From assembly GCA_031431435.1 (NCBI GenBank), contig JANPDI010000089.1, forward strand, positions 1 through 27,790: 27,790 bases of DNA, read 5' to 3'. The translations under genes were made by a program, and so were the position numbers. The notes under the pieces were generated by a model. The model was given only the letters and a program-made list of their open reading frames with translations. It was not told where the DNA came from and did not search any database. The number at the start of each line of letters is the position of its first letter. Position 1 is the stretch's first letter. Below are positions 13,645 to 21,386 of the stretch, one piece after another. This DNA is from UKL13-2 sp031431435 (lineage in GTDB: Bacteria; Pseudomonadota; Gammaproteobacteria; Burkholderiales; Usitatibacteraceae).

Positions 13645-15611
13645 GCGTCGTGTTCGCTTTGTTCGCCGGCGTTTTGTGCGTCCAACTGTGCATCCAACCG
13701 CGCCTCGGCAAAGCCGCGCTTCAAATACACCTGCAACAACGAGATGGCGGCCGGCGTAATGCCTTGCACACGTGATGCCTGACCGAGCGTTTCCGGTTTG
13801 TGCTGGTTGAGTTTGAGTTGCACTTCTTTTGACAGGCCGCGCACAAGTCGGTAATCGATATCCATCGGCAGCGCCAATGATTCCTGGTCGCGACTCTTTT
13901 CAACCTCATCCTGCTGGCGATCGATGTAGCCCTGATATTTGGCGGCGATTTCAACTTGTTCCGCGACGGCGGGGTCGCTGACGCCAACACCAACGCTGTC
14001 ACCAACCGGCAGGTTAATCAGTGCGTCGTAGCGCACGTTCGGCCGGCGCAACAAATCAAACAACGAATAGTCGCGCTCGATGTCCTGACCGATCGCGTTT
14101 TCCATCAGCGCGCGTGGCACCCGGCCCGGCTGCACCCAGGTGGCCTTGAGCCGCTGGGTTTCGCGCGCAACGGCTTCACGTTTGATATCGAAAGCGGCCC
14201 AGCGTGCATCGTCAACCAAGCCGAGCTTGCGGCCCATTTCCGTCAGACGCGCGTCGGCGTTGTCTTCACGCAGCTGCAGACGATATTCGGCGCGACTGGT
14301 AAACATGCGATACGGCTCGGTGACACCACGTGTGATGAGATCATCAACCAACACACCAAGGTAGGCCTCATCACGGCCCGGGCACCATCCCGCCTCGCCC
14401 TTGACACGCAACGCCGCGTTGACACCTGCGAGCAAGCCCTGCGCGGCGGCTTCTTCGTAACCGGTGGTGCCGTTGATTTGTCCGGCAAAAAACAAACCGT
14501 CGATCGCCTTGGTTTCGAGTGAGGCTTTGAGTCCGCGCGGATCAAAATAGTCATATTCGATGGCGTAACCCGGCCGCAGGATGTGCGCGTTTTCCAATCC
14601 CGGAATTGACTGCACCAGCTTGAGCTGCACATCAAATGGCAACGATGTCGAAATACCGTTTGGATAATATTCGTTGGTGGTGAGGCCTTCCGGCTCGAGA
14701 AAAATCTGGTGGCTGGCTTTGTCGGCAAAACGATGAATCTTGTCTTCAATCGACGGGCAATAACGCGGACCGACGCCCTCGATCACACCGGTGAACATCG
14801 GTGAGCGATCCAGTCCCGCGCGAATCGCGTCGTGGGTTGCGGTGTTGGTGTGGGTCATCCAGCATGAGACTTGGCGCGGATGCATTTCACGGCGGCCAAG
14901 ATATGAAAATACCGGTGTCGGATTGTCACCGGGTTGTTCGGTGCATTTTGAAAAATCAATGCTGCGCCCGTCGATGCGTGGCGGGGTTCCGGTCTTGAGA
15001 CGCCCGACCGGCAGCTTTAATTCACGCAGACGTGCCGCGAGCGTGATGGCGGGGGGGTCGCCCGCACGACCGGCTGCATAATTTTCGAGCCCGACATGAA
15101 TTTTGCCGGCGAGGAAAGTGCCCGCCGTCAGCACCACCGCCTCGGCGGTAAAGCGAATGCCGGCCTGGGTGACCGCCCCGATCACGCGTGGCGAACTGGC
15201 GGATGCGCCGCCGGATTCGGACAGGATCAAATCATCAACGGCTTGTTGGAACAACCACAGGTTTGGTTGGTTTTCGAGGCGCTGACGAATTGCCGCACGG
15301 TACAACACCCGGTCGGCCTGGGCGCGGGTGGCGCGTACCGCCGGCCCCTTGCTCGCGTTCAGCGTGCGGAATTGAATGCCCGCTTCGTCGGTGGCAATCG
15401 CCATCACACCGCCGAGCGCATCGATCTCTTTGACCAAGTGCCCTTTGCCGATCCCGCCGATCGACGGGTTGCATGACATTTGCCCCAACGTCTCAATTGC
15501 ATGAGTGAGTAGACACGTACGTGCGCCGGTCCGTGCAGCCGCGAGCGCGGCTTCGGTGCCAGCGTGTCCGCCGCCGATCACAATCACGTCAAATTTTGTC
15601 GGGAACTCCAT
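13641..15611 (-). CDS. mnmG: tRNA uridine-5-carboxymethylaminomethyl modification enzyme MnmG
   Basis: MnmG (GidA) is the FAD- and NADH-dependent partner of MnmE that installs the (carboxymethyl)aminomethyl group on wobble U34 of certain tRNAs. The 656-residue protein starts with the dinucleotide-binding motif V-I-G-G-G-H-A-G-T-E-A-A-L-A-A-A-R. It has the signatures M-S-C-N-P-S-I-G-G-I-G-K-G-H-L-V-K-E-I and L-K-T-G-T-P-P-R-I-D, and the catalytic-type C-T-E-Q; the C-terminal helical domain ends near V-Q-G-I-T-P-A-A-I-S-L-L. I chose the ATG at 15609-15611, where family homology begins; the 23 upstream in-frame codons look non-coding. No clear Shine-Dalgarno. It heads the run mnmG-rsmG-parA-parB. 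Confidence 0.97.
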   Translation of the reverse strand: MEFPTKFDVIVIGGGHAGTEAALAAARTGARTCLLTHAIETLGQMSCNPSIGGIGKGHLVKEIDALGGVMAIATDEAGIQFRTLNASKGPAVRATRAQADRVLYRAAIRQRLENQPNLWLFQQAVDDLILSESGGASASSPRVIGAVTQAGIRFTAEAVVLTAGTFLAGKIHVGLENYAAGRAGDPPAITLAARLRELKLPVGRLKTGTPPRIDGRSIDFSKCTEQPGDNPTPVFSYLGRREMHPRQVSCWMTHTNTATHDAIRAGLDRSPMFTGVIEGVGPRYCPSIEDKIHRFADKASHQIFLEPEGLTTNEYYPNGISTSLPFDVQLKLVQSIPGLENAHILRPGYAIEYDYFDPRGLKASLETKAIDGLFFAGQINGTTGYEEAAAQGLLAGVNAALRVKGEAGWCPGRDEAYLGVLVDDLITRGVTEPYRMFTSRAEYRLQLREDNADARLTEMGRKLGLVDDARWAAFDIKREAVARETQRLKATWVQPGRVPRALMENAIGQDIERDYSLFDLLRRPNVRYDALINLPVGDSVGVGVSDPAVAEQVEIAAKYQGYIDRQQDEVEKSRDQESLALPMDIDYRLVRGLSKEVQLKLNQHKPETLGQASRVQGITPAAISLLQVYLKRGFAEARLDAQLDAQNAGEQSEHDA

Positions 15612-15757
15612 GATTCTTAGGGAAAATTTCGCTGAATGGGCAAATGTTTCGAAGTCCGCCAGTTTACGGCAACACACCAAAAAAGGCGAGTGTCCGCGCC
15701 GCGCAAAAACCGGTCCGCCGCCTTGCCTGCGACGATAACCGATTGCCGGTACACGAA

Positions 15758-16642
15758 CTATTTCAAGCGTTTTTCGAGAAAGGTCCTCACATCTTTCATC
15801 GCTGCCGCGCGGGCATTATCGTTGCCGCCAACGTGTACACCGCCGGCCAGCCCGGGGCGATTGGCCATCCGAACATCGGACCGAACGCGCACCTTACTGC
15901 CGGGCACGTCGAAGCCATGATAGGCGCCCGGATAGTCAAAAAAGGCGGCGTCCTGATCGCGCGACTTGTTCAACGCGATCAGTTCGCGGCAGGGTTGCGC
16001 CGGTGTCCAATCGTCGTCGGCACCGATGAATATCGCCACTGGCACGGCAAACGACGTGCGCACCTTGTTTATCGTGGTGCACCCGGGATAAAACGCCATG
16101 ACCGCCCGAAACGCGATATTGCTCTTGGTCGCGAGGGTTTGTGCCCTGCCGCCAGTTGCAACCGCATAAAGACTGCCGGTTGCACCATTCGAAAACCCCA
16201 TCAGGAATACGCGGTCTTTTTTGACGTAGGGTTGCGCCGTCAAATACTTGAGTCCGCCATAGGCATCATCCGGGCGCTCCCGACTTTCGCGTATCGGCCG
16301 GTCAGATTTGGTACAGACCTCCTTGTGACCGCGCGGGTTAAAACTATCCACCGCCAACACGACAAAACCCTGCGCGACAAAATGTGCCGCCCAATACGCG
16401 ATACCCGCCCGGATTTCGCCTTTGGCATCGATCATGCCGCTGCAGCCGTGCGCCAAGACAAACGCCGGCACAGGCGATTTCTCATCAAACTTGGCGGGCT
16501 TATACAAGTAGCCGGTCAACGTGGTTGGATTTGCCTCCTCGAGGCTGGGGAAAACTACTTTTTCCGGCGCGGCCGCAAACGCTTGACCCGATGAAAAAAT
16601 GAGCGCCGCAAGTCCGGTTTTAAGTTGTTTCACGTGAAACAT
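15758..16642 (-). CDS. Secreted dienelactone-hydrolase-like alpha/beta hydrolase whose start codons form a parS site
   Basis: This 294-residue protein is an alpha/beta hydrolase of the dienelactone hydrolase family with an N-terminal signal peptide (cleavage probably after A-F-A-A-A near residue 25). Visible parts: H-G-C-S-G oxyanion region (65-69), nucleophile motif G-F-S-N-G with Ser151 in place of the cysteine of classical dienelactone hydrolase, G-A-D-D-D-W-T-P acid region, and Y-H-G-F-D catalytic histidine. It should act in the periplasm on an unknown ester or lactone. The ATG at 16640-16642 has GGAG six bases upstream and begins M-F-H-V-K-Q; an ATG five codons earlier is less well placed. 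Codons 1-6 are a perfect parS. It sits between mnmE and mnmG with no functional link to either. Confidence 0.85.
   Translation of the reverse strand: MFHVKQLKTGLAALIFSSGQAFAAAPEKVVFPSLEEANPTTLTGYLYKPAKFDEKSPVPAFVLAHGCSGMIDAKGEIRAGIAYWAAHFVAQGFVVLAVDSFNPRGHKEVCTKSDRPIRESRERPDDAYGGLKYLTAQPYVKKDRVFLMGFSNGATGSLYAVATGGRAQTLATKSNIAFRAVMAFYPGCTTINKVRTSFAVPVAIFIGADDDWTPAQPCRELIALNKSRDQDAAFFDYPGAYHGFDVPGSKVRVRSDVRMANRPGLAGGVHVGGNDNARAAAMKDVRTFLEKRLK
16626..16641. promoter_or_regulatory. parS centromere site 1
   Basis: TGTTTCACGTGAAACA is the exact 16-bp palindromic ParB-binding site known from B. subtilis and most bacteria. It lies across the first six codons of the hydrolase gene, and parA/parB lie in the same window, so function as a chromosomal centromere is expected. 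Confidence 0.95.
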
Positions 16643-16752
16643 GTTCTGCTCCGTCATTGGTGGCAACTGCCGCCCATTACGAACGGCGCGAAGCCATCCT
16701 GAATGGATCCCGGTGTTTGCGCACGTTGCGCGCAATCATCCGGCCGAATGCG

Positions 16753-18108
16753 TCACTTGCCGATACAGAATTTGCCAAAAATCTCGCCCAAAAGATCATC
16801 CGGGGTGAATTCGCCGGTGATTGCCGTTAAGGCCTTTTGCGCCAAACGCAGCTCCTCGGCGAATAAATCGTATTGCGCGCCCTGCCCGGCGGCGTTATCA
16901 AGGTGTTTTCGGGCAAGGGCAAGCGCCACAAGATGCCGTTCGCGCGCCAGAAACACACCCTCGCCGGTTGGTCGCCAACCGGCCGTTGTCAGCAGCCAGT
17001 CACGCAACAATGGTACGCCCTCACCGGTGAGCGCCGAAACACCAATCGACACATGCGACCCGTCGTCGTTGAATTGGGTGGGTCGCGCATATAGATCGGT
17101 CTTGTTCACCACCCACACCATTGGCATGCCCGCCGGCAGGCGCGCGGCAATCGCCGCCTCGGCCGCGCCGATTCCCACTGTTTCGTGCTCACCCGCCTCC
17201 AAAATCAGCAACGCCGCGCCGGCTTTTTCAACCGCGGCCCAGGTGCGTTCAATGCCAATTTTTTCAACGACGTCGTCTGTCTCGCGCAACCCGGCGGTGT
17301 CGATTAAATGCACCGGCACGCCGTCAATATGAATCGTTGCCCGCACCTGGTCGCGGGTGGTGCCGGCCACCGGGGTCACAATCGCGACCTCTTCGCCGGC
17401 CAGACGGTTCAACAAACTTGATTTGCCGACATTGGGGCGACCAATCAACGCCACGGTCAGCCCATCGCGAAGCACCGCGCCCTGCTTGGCTTCGCGCGCT
17501 AAAACATCCCAAAGTGCGCGTATTTGCGTGAGTTTGTCTTGTTGCGCCAAACGATCCGCCGGATCAATTTCTTCTTCCGGAAAATCAATACATGCCTCAA
17601 CGTGCATCCTCAGCTCTGTTACCCGATCCACCAGCGCGTTGACGCGCGCTGAAAACTCGCCCGACAGCGACCGCGCGGCAGACTTTGCCGCCTGCTCGGA
17701 GGCCGCATCGATTAAATCGGCAACCGCTTCGGCTTCCGCCAAATCCAGTTTGTTGTTGAGGTAGGCCCGCTCGGTGAATTCACCTGGTCGCGCGATGCGG
17801 CAACCAAGCGCAAGACAGCGCTTGAGCAACGATTGCATGACAGCCGGGCCGCCATGGCCTTGCAGCTCAATCACATCCTCGCCGGTATACGAGTGCGGCG
17901 CGGGGAAAAACAACGCCAACCCTTGATCAATCACCGCGCCATCCGCGTCGCGAAACGTTGCCAACGTTGCCACTCTGGGTGACGGGGTTTTCCCGGCAAG
18001 GCTTGCGGCGAGCAACGCTAGATTGCCGCCAGAAACACGCACCACGCCGACGCCGCCCCGCCCCGGGGGGGTGGCAATGGCAGCGATGGTATCGGACGGT
18101 GGTTTCAT
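16753..18108 (-). CDS. mnmE: tRNA modification GTPase MnmE
   Basis: MnmE (TrmE) is the tetrahydrofolate-binding GTPase that works with MnmG on U34 of tRNAs. The 451-residue protein has the N-terminal T-I-A-A-I-A-T-P-P-G-R-G-G-V-G-V-V-R-V-S-G, a helical middle domain, and an inserted G domain with G-R-P-N-V-G-K-S-S (P-loop Lys229), G-T-T-R-D and D-T-A-G-L-R-E, plus N-K-T-D. It ends in F-C-I-G-K, the conserved C-x-G-K terminus whose cysteine is essential. The ATG at 18106-18108 matches the family start; no Shine-Dalgarno is visible. A parS site lies 54 bases upstream. A secreted hydrolase gene separates it from mnmG. Confidence 0.97.
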   Translation of the reverse strand: MKPPSDTIAAIATPPGRGGVGVVRVSGGNLALLAASLAGKTPSPRVATLATFRDADGAVIDQGLALFFPAPHSYTGEDVIELQGHGGPAVMQSLLKRCLALGCRIARPGEFTERAYLNNKLDLAEAEAVADLIDAASEQAAKSAARSLSGEFSARVNALVDRVTELRMHVEACIDFPEEEIDPADRLAQQDKLTQIRALWDVLAREAKQGAVLRDGLTVALIGRPNVGKSSLLNRLAGEEVAIVTPVAGTTRDQVRATIHIDGVPVHLIDTAGLRETDDVVEKIGIERTWAAVEKAGAALLILEAGEHETVGIGAAEAAIAARLPAGMPMVWVVNKTDLYARPTQFNDDGSHVSIGVSALTGEGVPLLRDWLLTTAGWRPTGEGVFLARERHLVALALARKHLDNAAGQGAQYDLFAEELRLAQKALTAITGEFTPDDLLGEIFGKFCIGK

Positions 18109-18161
18109 GGCGGGGTCAAGGTGCGGGCCAATACGGCGGCCAAATTGATAAACGAGGCTTA

Positions 18162-18177
18162 TGTTTCACGTGAAACA
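18162..18177. promoter_or_regulatory. parS centromere site 2
   Basis: A second exact TGTTTCACGTGAAACA, 1.5 kb from the first and about 3.2 kb from dnaA, in the intergenic space between yidC and mnmE. ParB loading here would cover the mnmE promoter region. Confidence 0.95.
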
Positions 18178-18244
18178 ATCTAGCAGGTAATGGTCGACTG
18201 GTTATCGGTTGGTTTTTTGACCACCTGCGCCGCGCGCCGCACAC

Positions 18245-18277
18245 AAAAAAGCCGCCCACACTCGCGCGCAGACGGCC
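18245..18277 (-). terminator. Rho-independent terminator after yidC
   Basis: On the minus strand GCCGTC and GGCGGC form a six-pair stem (one G-T) with an inner GC-rich loop region, followed directly by TTTTTTG. It lies about 20 bases beyond the yidC stop and so ends the rpmH-rnpA-yidD-yidC transcript. Confidence 0.7.
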
Positions 18278-18296
18278 TTTTGCCCCAAGCCTACAA

Positions 18297-20015
18297 CTAA
18301 CGCTTGGTGTTGGCCGGTTTTGCGTTCGCCGGCATAAACGTCTTATTGATATACCACTGCTGGGCAATACCCAAAATGTTTTGCATCGTCCAATACAACA
18401 CCAACCCCGACGGGAAGAAAAAGAACATGATCGAAAACACGATCGGCAGAATCGTCATCACCTTGGCCTGAATCGGGTCGGTCGGCTGCGGGTTGAGCTT
18501 GGTCTGGACAAACATCGACACACCCATGATCACCGGCAGGATGTATAGCGGATCAGGTGTGGAAAGATCGTGAATCCACAAAATCCACGGCGTGTTGCGC
18601 AATTCGACCGCGCCCAACAGCACCCAATACAATGAAATAAAGAATGGGATTTGAATGATGATCGGCAGGCACCCGCCGAGCGGATTGACCTTTTCGGTCT
18701 TATACAACTCCATCATGGCCTGATTGAGCTTCATCTTGTCATCGCCGTAGCGGGCTTTCAACGCCTCCATCTTTGGCATCAACGTCTTCATATGTGCCAT
18801 CGACTTGCCGGACTTTTGGTTCAGCGGGAAAAACACCAGCTTCAGCAAGATGGTGAAAATGATGATGGTCCAACCCCAGTTGCCCACCAGATTGTTGATG
18901 AATGACAGCACCACAAACATTGGGTAGGCCAACACCGTCAACCAGCCATAGTCGACCACCAGCCCCAAGCCGGGCGCCAGGTTGTTGAGCTTTTCCTGCT
19001 CCTGTGGGCCCAAATACAGCGGCATCGACAAGACCGCCGAGGTGTTGGCGGCAATGGTGCCCACCGGTACGATCACGCCTGAGGAATACAGCTTATCGTT
19101 AACCTGTTTGGTGAAAAACTCGCGCGCGGCCGCGCCCTGCGGCAACCATGCCGACACAAAATAATGTTGCACCATGGCCAGCCAGCCATCGCTGGCATCC
19201 TTGATGTGGTCGGCCTTGTTCTTTTCAATATCCGAAAACGCCACTTTTTGGAATTTCTTGGCCTCGGTATAGATTGCCGGGCCGGTAAAGGTGGCGATGC
19301 CGGTAAACGGGTTGCTGCCAGTGCTCTCACCTTCTGGTGGGTTGGCGTCGCGCAGGAATTGGAAATATGCCTTGGGTGCCAGCACGGCCGCGCTGTCGTT
19401 CTTGATCTCGTAGCGCACATCAACCACATAGCTGCCGCGTGTGAAGGTGAATACCTTGTTGACGGTGATACCCGCCGTGTCCGCGTTGCTAAAAACCACG
19501 CTCAGCGACTCGCTGCTGCCCAAATCAAACTGACTGGTGTTGCCAACCAGCGCCCATTTACTGGTGTGGTTTGGTAACCCCGGGCCCAACAGGCCTGATT
19601 GTGCAATGAAGTAATGGCCCGCTTTTTCCTGCATGAGGATGAACGGCTTGGTATTGTCGCCGCGCGCAAAGTGCTTGCGTAATACCGCTTGCCGGATGTC
19701 ACCGCCGGTGGCATCAAGATCAAGATCAAGTGTATCGGTGCGGACTGCCACGCGTTGGGTCGACGCTGCCGGCGCAGCGGCCGAAGGTGCAATCGCGGCA
19801 ACGGGCGCAGCCGGCGGCAGGGTTGTGGTCGGCACGGCATTGGCACCGCCAGGCGCTGTCACTATGTTTGTCGGCGGCGCGACAATACCGGCTGTTTGGG
19901 TCGTCGCTGGCGCGTTTGGTATGACTGGCGGTTTGTTATGTTTTTGCCAGGCCTCCCAAAGCAGCAAACTGGAGAAGGAAAAAATGATCAGCGCGATAAT
20001 GCGTTGGGTATCCAT
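18297..20015 (-). CDS. yidC: Membrane protein insertase YidC
   Basis: YidC inserts proteins into the inner membrane, alone or with SecYEG. The 572-residue protein has the gram-negative layout: M-D-T-Q-R-I-I-A-L-I-I-F-S-F-S and first membrane segment at about 5-20, a Pro/Ala/Thr-rich linker (about 30-85), a large periplasmic beta domain (about 90-345), and the conserved five-helix core with L-T-V-L-A-Y-P-M-F-V-V-L-S-F-I, N-W-G-W-T-I-I-I-F-T, F-F-P-L-N-Q-K-S-G-K-S-M, and K-V-N-P-L-G-G-C-L-P. The tail ends K-R. It follows yidD after 33 bases, last in the rpmH-rnpA-yidD-yidC run, and is followed by a terminator. Confidence 0.97.
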   Translation of the reverse strand: MDTQRIIALIIFSFSSLLLWEAWQKHNKPPVIPNAPATTQTAGIVAPPTNIVTAPGGANAVPTTTLPPAAPVAAIAPSAAAPAASTQRVAVRTDTLDLDLDATGGDIRQAVLRKHFARGDNTKPFILMQEKAGHYFIAQSGLLGPGLPNHTSKWALVGNTSQFDLGSSESLSVVFSNADTAGITVNKVFTFTRGSYVVDVRYEIKNDSAAVLAPKAYFQFLRDANPPEGESTGSNPFTGIATFTGPAIYTEAKKFQKVAFSDIEKNKADHIKDASDGWLAMVQHYFVSAWLPQGAAAREFFTKQVNDKLYSSGVIVPVGTIAANTSAVLSMPLYLGPQEQEKLNNLAPGLGLVVDYGWLTVLAYPMFVVLSFINNLVGNWGWTIIIFTILLKLVFFPLNQKSGKSMAHMKTLMPKMEALKARYGDDKMKLNQAMMELYKTEKVNPLGGCLPIIIQIPFFISLYWVLLGAVELRNTPWILWIHDLSTPDPLYILPVIMGVSMFVQTKLNPQPTDPIQAKVMTILPIVFSIMFFFFPSGLVLYWTMQNILGIAQQWYINKTFMPANAKPANTKR

Positions 20016-20048
20016 GGTGCGCGGTTTCAGACTTAAAAAGTTGTGCGG

Positions 20049-20267
20049 TTAAGGAACGGGGTCGTAGCCGCCGGCATGCCAGGGATGGCAGCGCAACAGC
20101 CGTCGGCCCGCCAGGTAACACCCTTTGAAGGCGCCGTGCTTTTGCACAGCGTCAATGGCGTAGTGTGAACAGGTTGGTGCAAAACGGCACTGCGTCCCGA
20201 AATACGGACTCAGCACATATTGGTATACGCGGATCAACATCAAGACGCCGCGGGCAAGCGGCGACAT
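20049..20267 (-). CDS. yidD: Membrane protein insertion efficiency factor YidD
   Basis: A 72-residue protein with the full YidD signature: L-I-R-V-Y-Q-Y-V-L-S-P-Y-F-G-x-x-C-R-F-A-P-T-C-S-H-Y-A, G-x-x-x-G-C-Y-L-A-G-R-R-L-L-R-C-H-P-W and a terminal G-G-Y-D-P-V-P. YidD is a small inner-membrane-associated protein that assists YidC-dependent insertion. Its ATG overlaps the rnpA stop by one base (TAATG), with AAAGGG upstream in the rnpA end. yidC follows, the universal order. Confidence 0.96.
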   Translation of the reverse strand: MSPLARGVLMLIRVYQYVLSPYFGTQCRFAPTCSHYAIDAVQKHGAFKGCYLAGRRLLRCHPWHAGGYDPVP

Positions 20268-20683
20268 TAGCGGTGCCCTTTATTGGCAACCGTCGCGGCA
20301 ATTTTGCCAAACATCGCGTCAGCCGACCGGCGTAACGCCAGCATACTGGCGCGGCGGTTGGCGGCCGCAGGCTTGGGTGTATTCGAAAGCGTAATCAGGG
20401 TGTCGATGCCAGCCTCACGGATGGCATGAAGTCGAAACGACTCCCGCAACACACGTTTGGCACGATTACGGTCGACCGACCGTTTCAGCAGCCGTTTCGG
20501 TATCGACAGCGCAATGCGTGAGACGCCGGCTGGCGCTTCTGCGATCGGCGGTGCAACCTGGCTGGCGGCGGCCATATCGGCGCGCACCAGCGTGCGGCTG
20601 GAAAATGTGGTGCCGGCGAGACCCGCTGTTTCGCGCTTGCCGCGCGCGAGGAGTTGTTTCACCCCGACCGAGGTGAGCCTCAT
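20267..20683 (-). CDS. rnpA: Ribonuclease P protein component
   Basis: RnpA is the protein subunit of RNase P, which matures tRNA 5' ends. The 138-residue protein has the RNA-binding signature K-R-S-V-D-R-N-R-A-K-R-V-L-R-E-S-F-R (about 67-84). The N-terminal third departs from the usual L-R-x-x-x-D-F pattern and seems to carry a few inserted residues, so it is longer than the typical 110-125. The ATG at 20681-20683 is 30 bases after rpmH; GAAGC precedes it. Synteny with rpmH and yidD makes the assignment firm. Confidence 0.95.
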   Translation of the reverse strand: MRLTSVGVKQLLARGKRETAGLAGTTFSSRTLVRADMAAASQVAPPIAEAPAGVSRIALSIPKRLLKRSVDRNRAKRVLRESFRLHAIREAGIDTLITLSNTPKPAAANRRASMLALRRSADAMFGKIAATVANKGHR

Positions 20684-20713
20684 GATTCGCTTCAGGCTGT
20701 TGGTGCGAATGAA

Positions 20714-20848
20714 TTAAACAGCCAGACGTGCGCGACCTTTGGCGCGACGGGCTTTAATCACCTTGCGGCCGCCGGCGGTTTTCATACGGACAAGAAAGCC
20801 GTGGGTTTTTTTACGGCGGGCGACGGAAGGTTGATAGGTGCGTTTCAT
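20714..20848 (-). CDS. rpmH: 50S ribosomal protein L34
   Basis: A 44-residue very basic protein. Translation on the minus strand from the ATG at 20846-20848 gives M-K-R-T-Y-Q-P-S-V-A-R-R-K-K-T-H-G-F-L-V, then R-M-K-T-A-G-G-R-K-V-I-K-A-R-R-A-K-G-R-A, ending R-L-A-V and TAA at 20714-20716. This is a canonical bacterial L34, including the T-H-G-F and R-M-x-T-x-x-G-R-x-V-[IL] signature. It heads the rpmH-rnpA-yidD-yidC cluster and is divergent from dnaA across 538 bases, the usual origin-proximal arrangement. Confidence 0.97.
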   Translation of the reverse strand: MKRTYQPSVARRKKTHGFLVRMKTAGGRKVIKARRAKGRARLAV

Positions 20849-21014
20849 GATGTCACTCTGTTTCTACAAGTTAAAAAGAGATGCAGTTTCAGTTGATGTT
20901 GGGCCTCTTCACAAAGCCCGTTCTCGCGTCCGGGCGTCCAAACAACAGACGTTTGTCGCGGCGCATTTGCCGGCGCGACGTAAAGGCATTTACATCGAAC
21001 CCGCAGAACCTCGC

Positions 21015-21044
21015 ATTATCTTGTTTTTGTTGGGGTTTCGTCAA
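21015..21044 (-). promoter_or_regulatory. Promoter of the rpmH-rnpA-yidD-yidC operon
   Basis: On the minus strand TTGACG (21039-21044) and GATAAT (21015-21020) each match the sigma-70 consensus at five of six positions with an 18-base spacer. The predicted start near 21008 would give a leader of about 160 bases before rpmH. Confidence 0.65.
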
Positions 21045-21108
21045 GTCAACCGGTCTTTTTTTCGACCGTGCTAAATCCGCTGTCAAGCGTTTTTTTTGCC
21101 TTTTGGCC

Positions 21109-21117
21109 TGTGGATAA
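21109..21117 (-). promoter_or_regulatory. Perfect DnaA box upstream of dnaA
   Basis: TTATCCACA on the minus strand is an exact high-affinity DnaA box. It is a single copy in the rpmH-dnaA region and is 270 bases before dnaA, suited to autoregulation of dnaA or a secondary origin element. Confidence 0.85.
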
Positions 21118-21173
21118 GTCGCTTTTTTTTGCTATTTTCGCGTAAAATGACGCTTGTCCAAAACCGGCGTTGA

Positions 21174-21203
21174 CGGTCGTGTTAGCGGTCGTGTTAGCGG
21201 TCG
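21174..21203 (+). repeat. 2.5 tandem copies of a 12-base unit upstream of dnaA
   Basis: CGGTCGTGTTAG occurs at 21174-21185 and again at 21186-21197, followed by a partial CGGTCG at 21198-21203. It lies between the DnaA box and dnaA. A protein-binding array is possible; simple slippage duplication is as likely. Confidence 0.85.
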
Positions 21204-21386
21204 ATACCCGTGCTTGGTTTTCACGGTGACGGCCACCCGGAAATATTGCAAGATTTTGACTCAATCGTTGTGCGTCCCGCCGATCATATGCTTGCCGTTG
21301 GCGGCCGGATGTAATTGTTCTGATGTTTCTGCCGTATTCAGCATCACGCTGTTTCCCTAACCTCCTTTGTCCCGAATCGATATTTC

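Larger units (their letters stand above)
20849..21386. other. rpmH-dnaA divergent region
   Basis: This 538-base non-coding region holds the rpmH promoter (21015-21044), one perfect DnaA box (21109-21117), T-tracts of 5, 7, 8 and 8 bases at nearly even spacing (21024-21130), and 2.5 tandem copies of a 12-base unit (21174-21203). The dnaA promoter must lie in the right half; TAAAAT at 21143-21148 and TTGACT at 21256-21261 are candidates without good partners. No ribosome-binding site is seen before dnaA. Some short open frames cross the region but none looks real. Confidence 0.6.

Noticed and set aside
15644..16594. 316-codon plus-strand open frame opposite the dienelactone-hydrolase-like gene
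   Set aside because: The minus-strand frame has a signal peptide, a catalytic triad and a ribosome-binding site; the plus-strand frame has no recognisable features.
20889..21086. 65-codon minus-strand open frame in the rpmH leader region
   Set aside because: Its start lies upstream of the predicted rpmH promoter, it has no ribosome-binding site and it covers regulatory sequence.
21046..21264. 72-codon minus-strand open frame crossing the DnaA box and 12-base repeats
   Set aside because: Low-complexity Thr/Asn repeat translation arises from the tandem DNA repeat; no ribosome-binding site.
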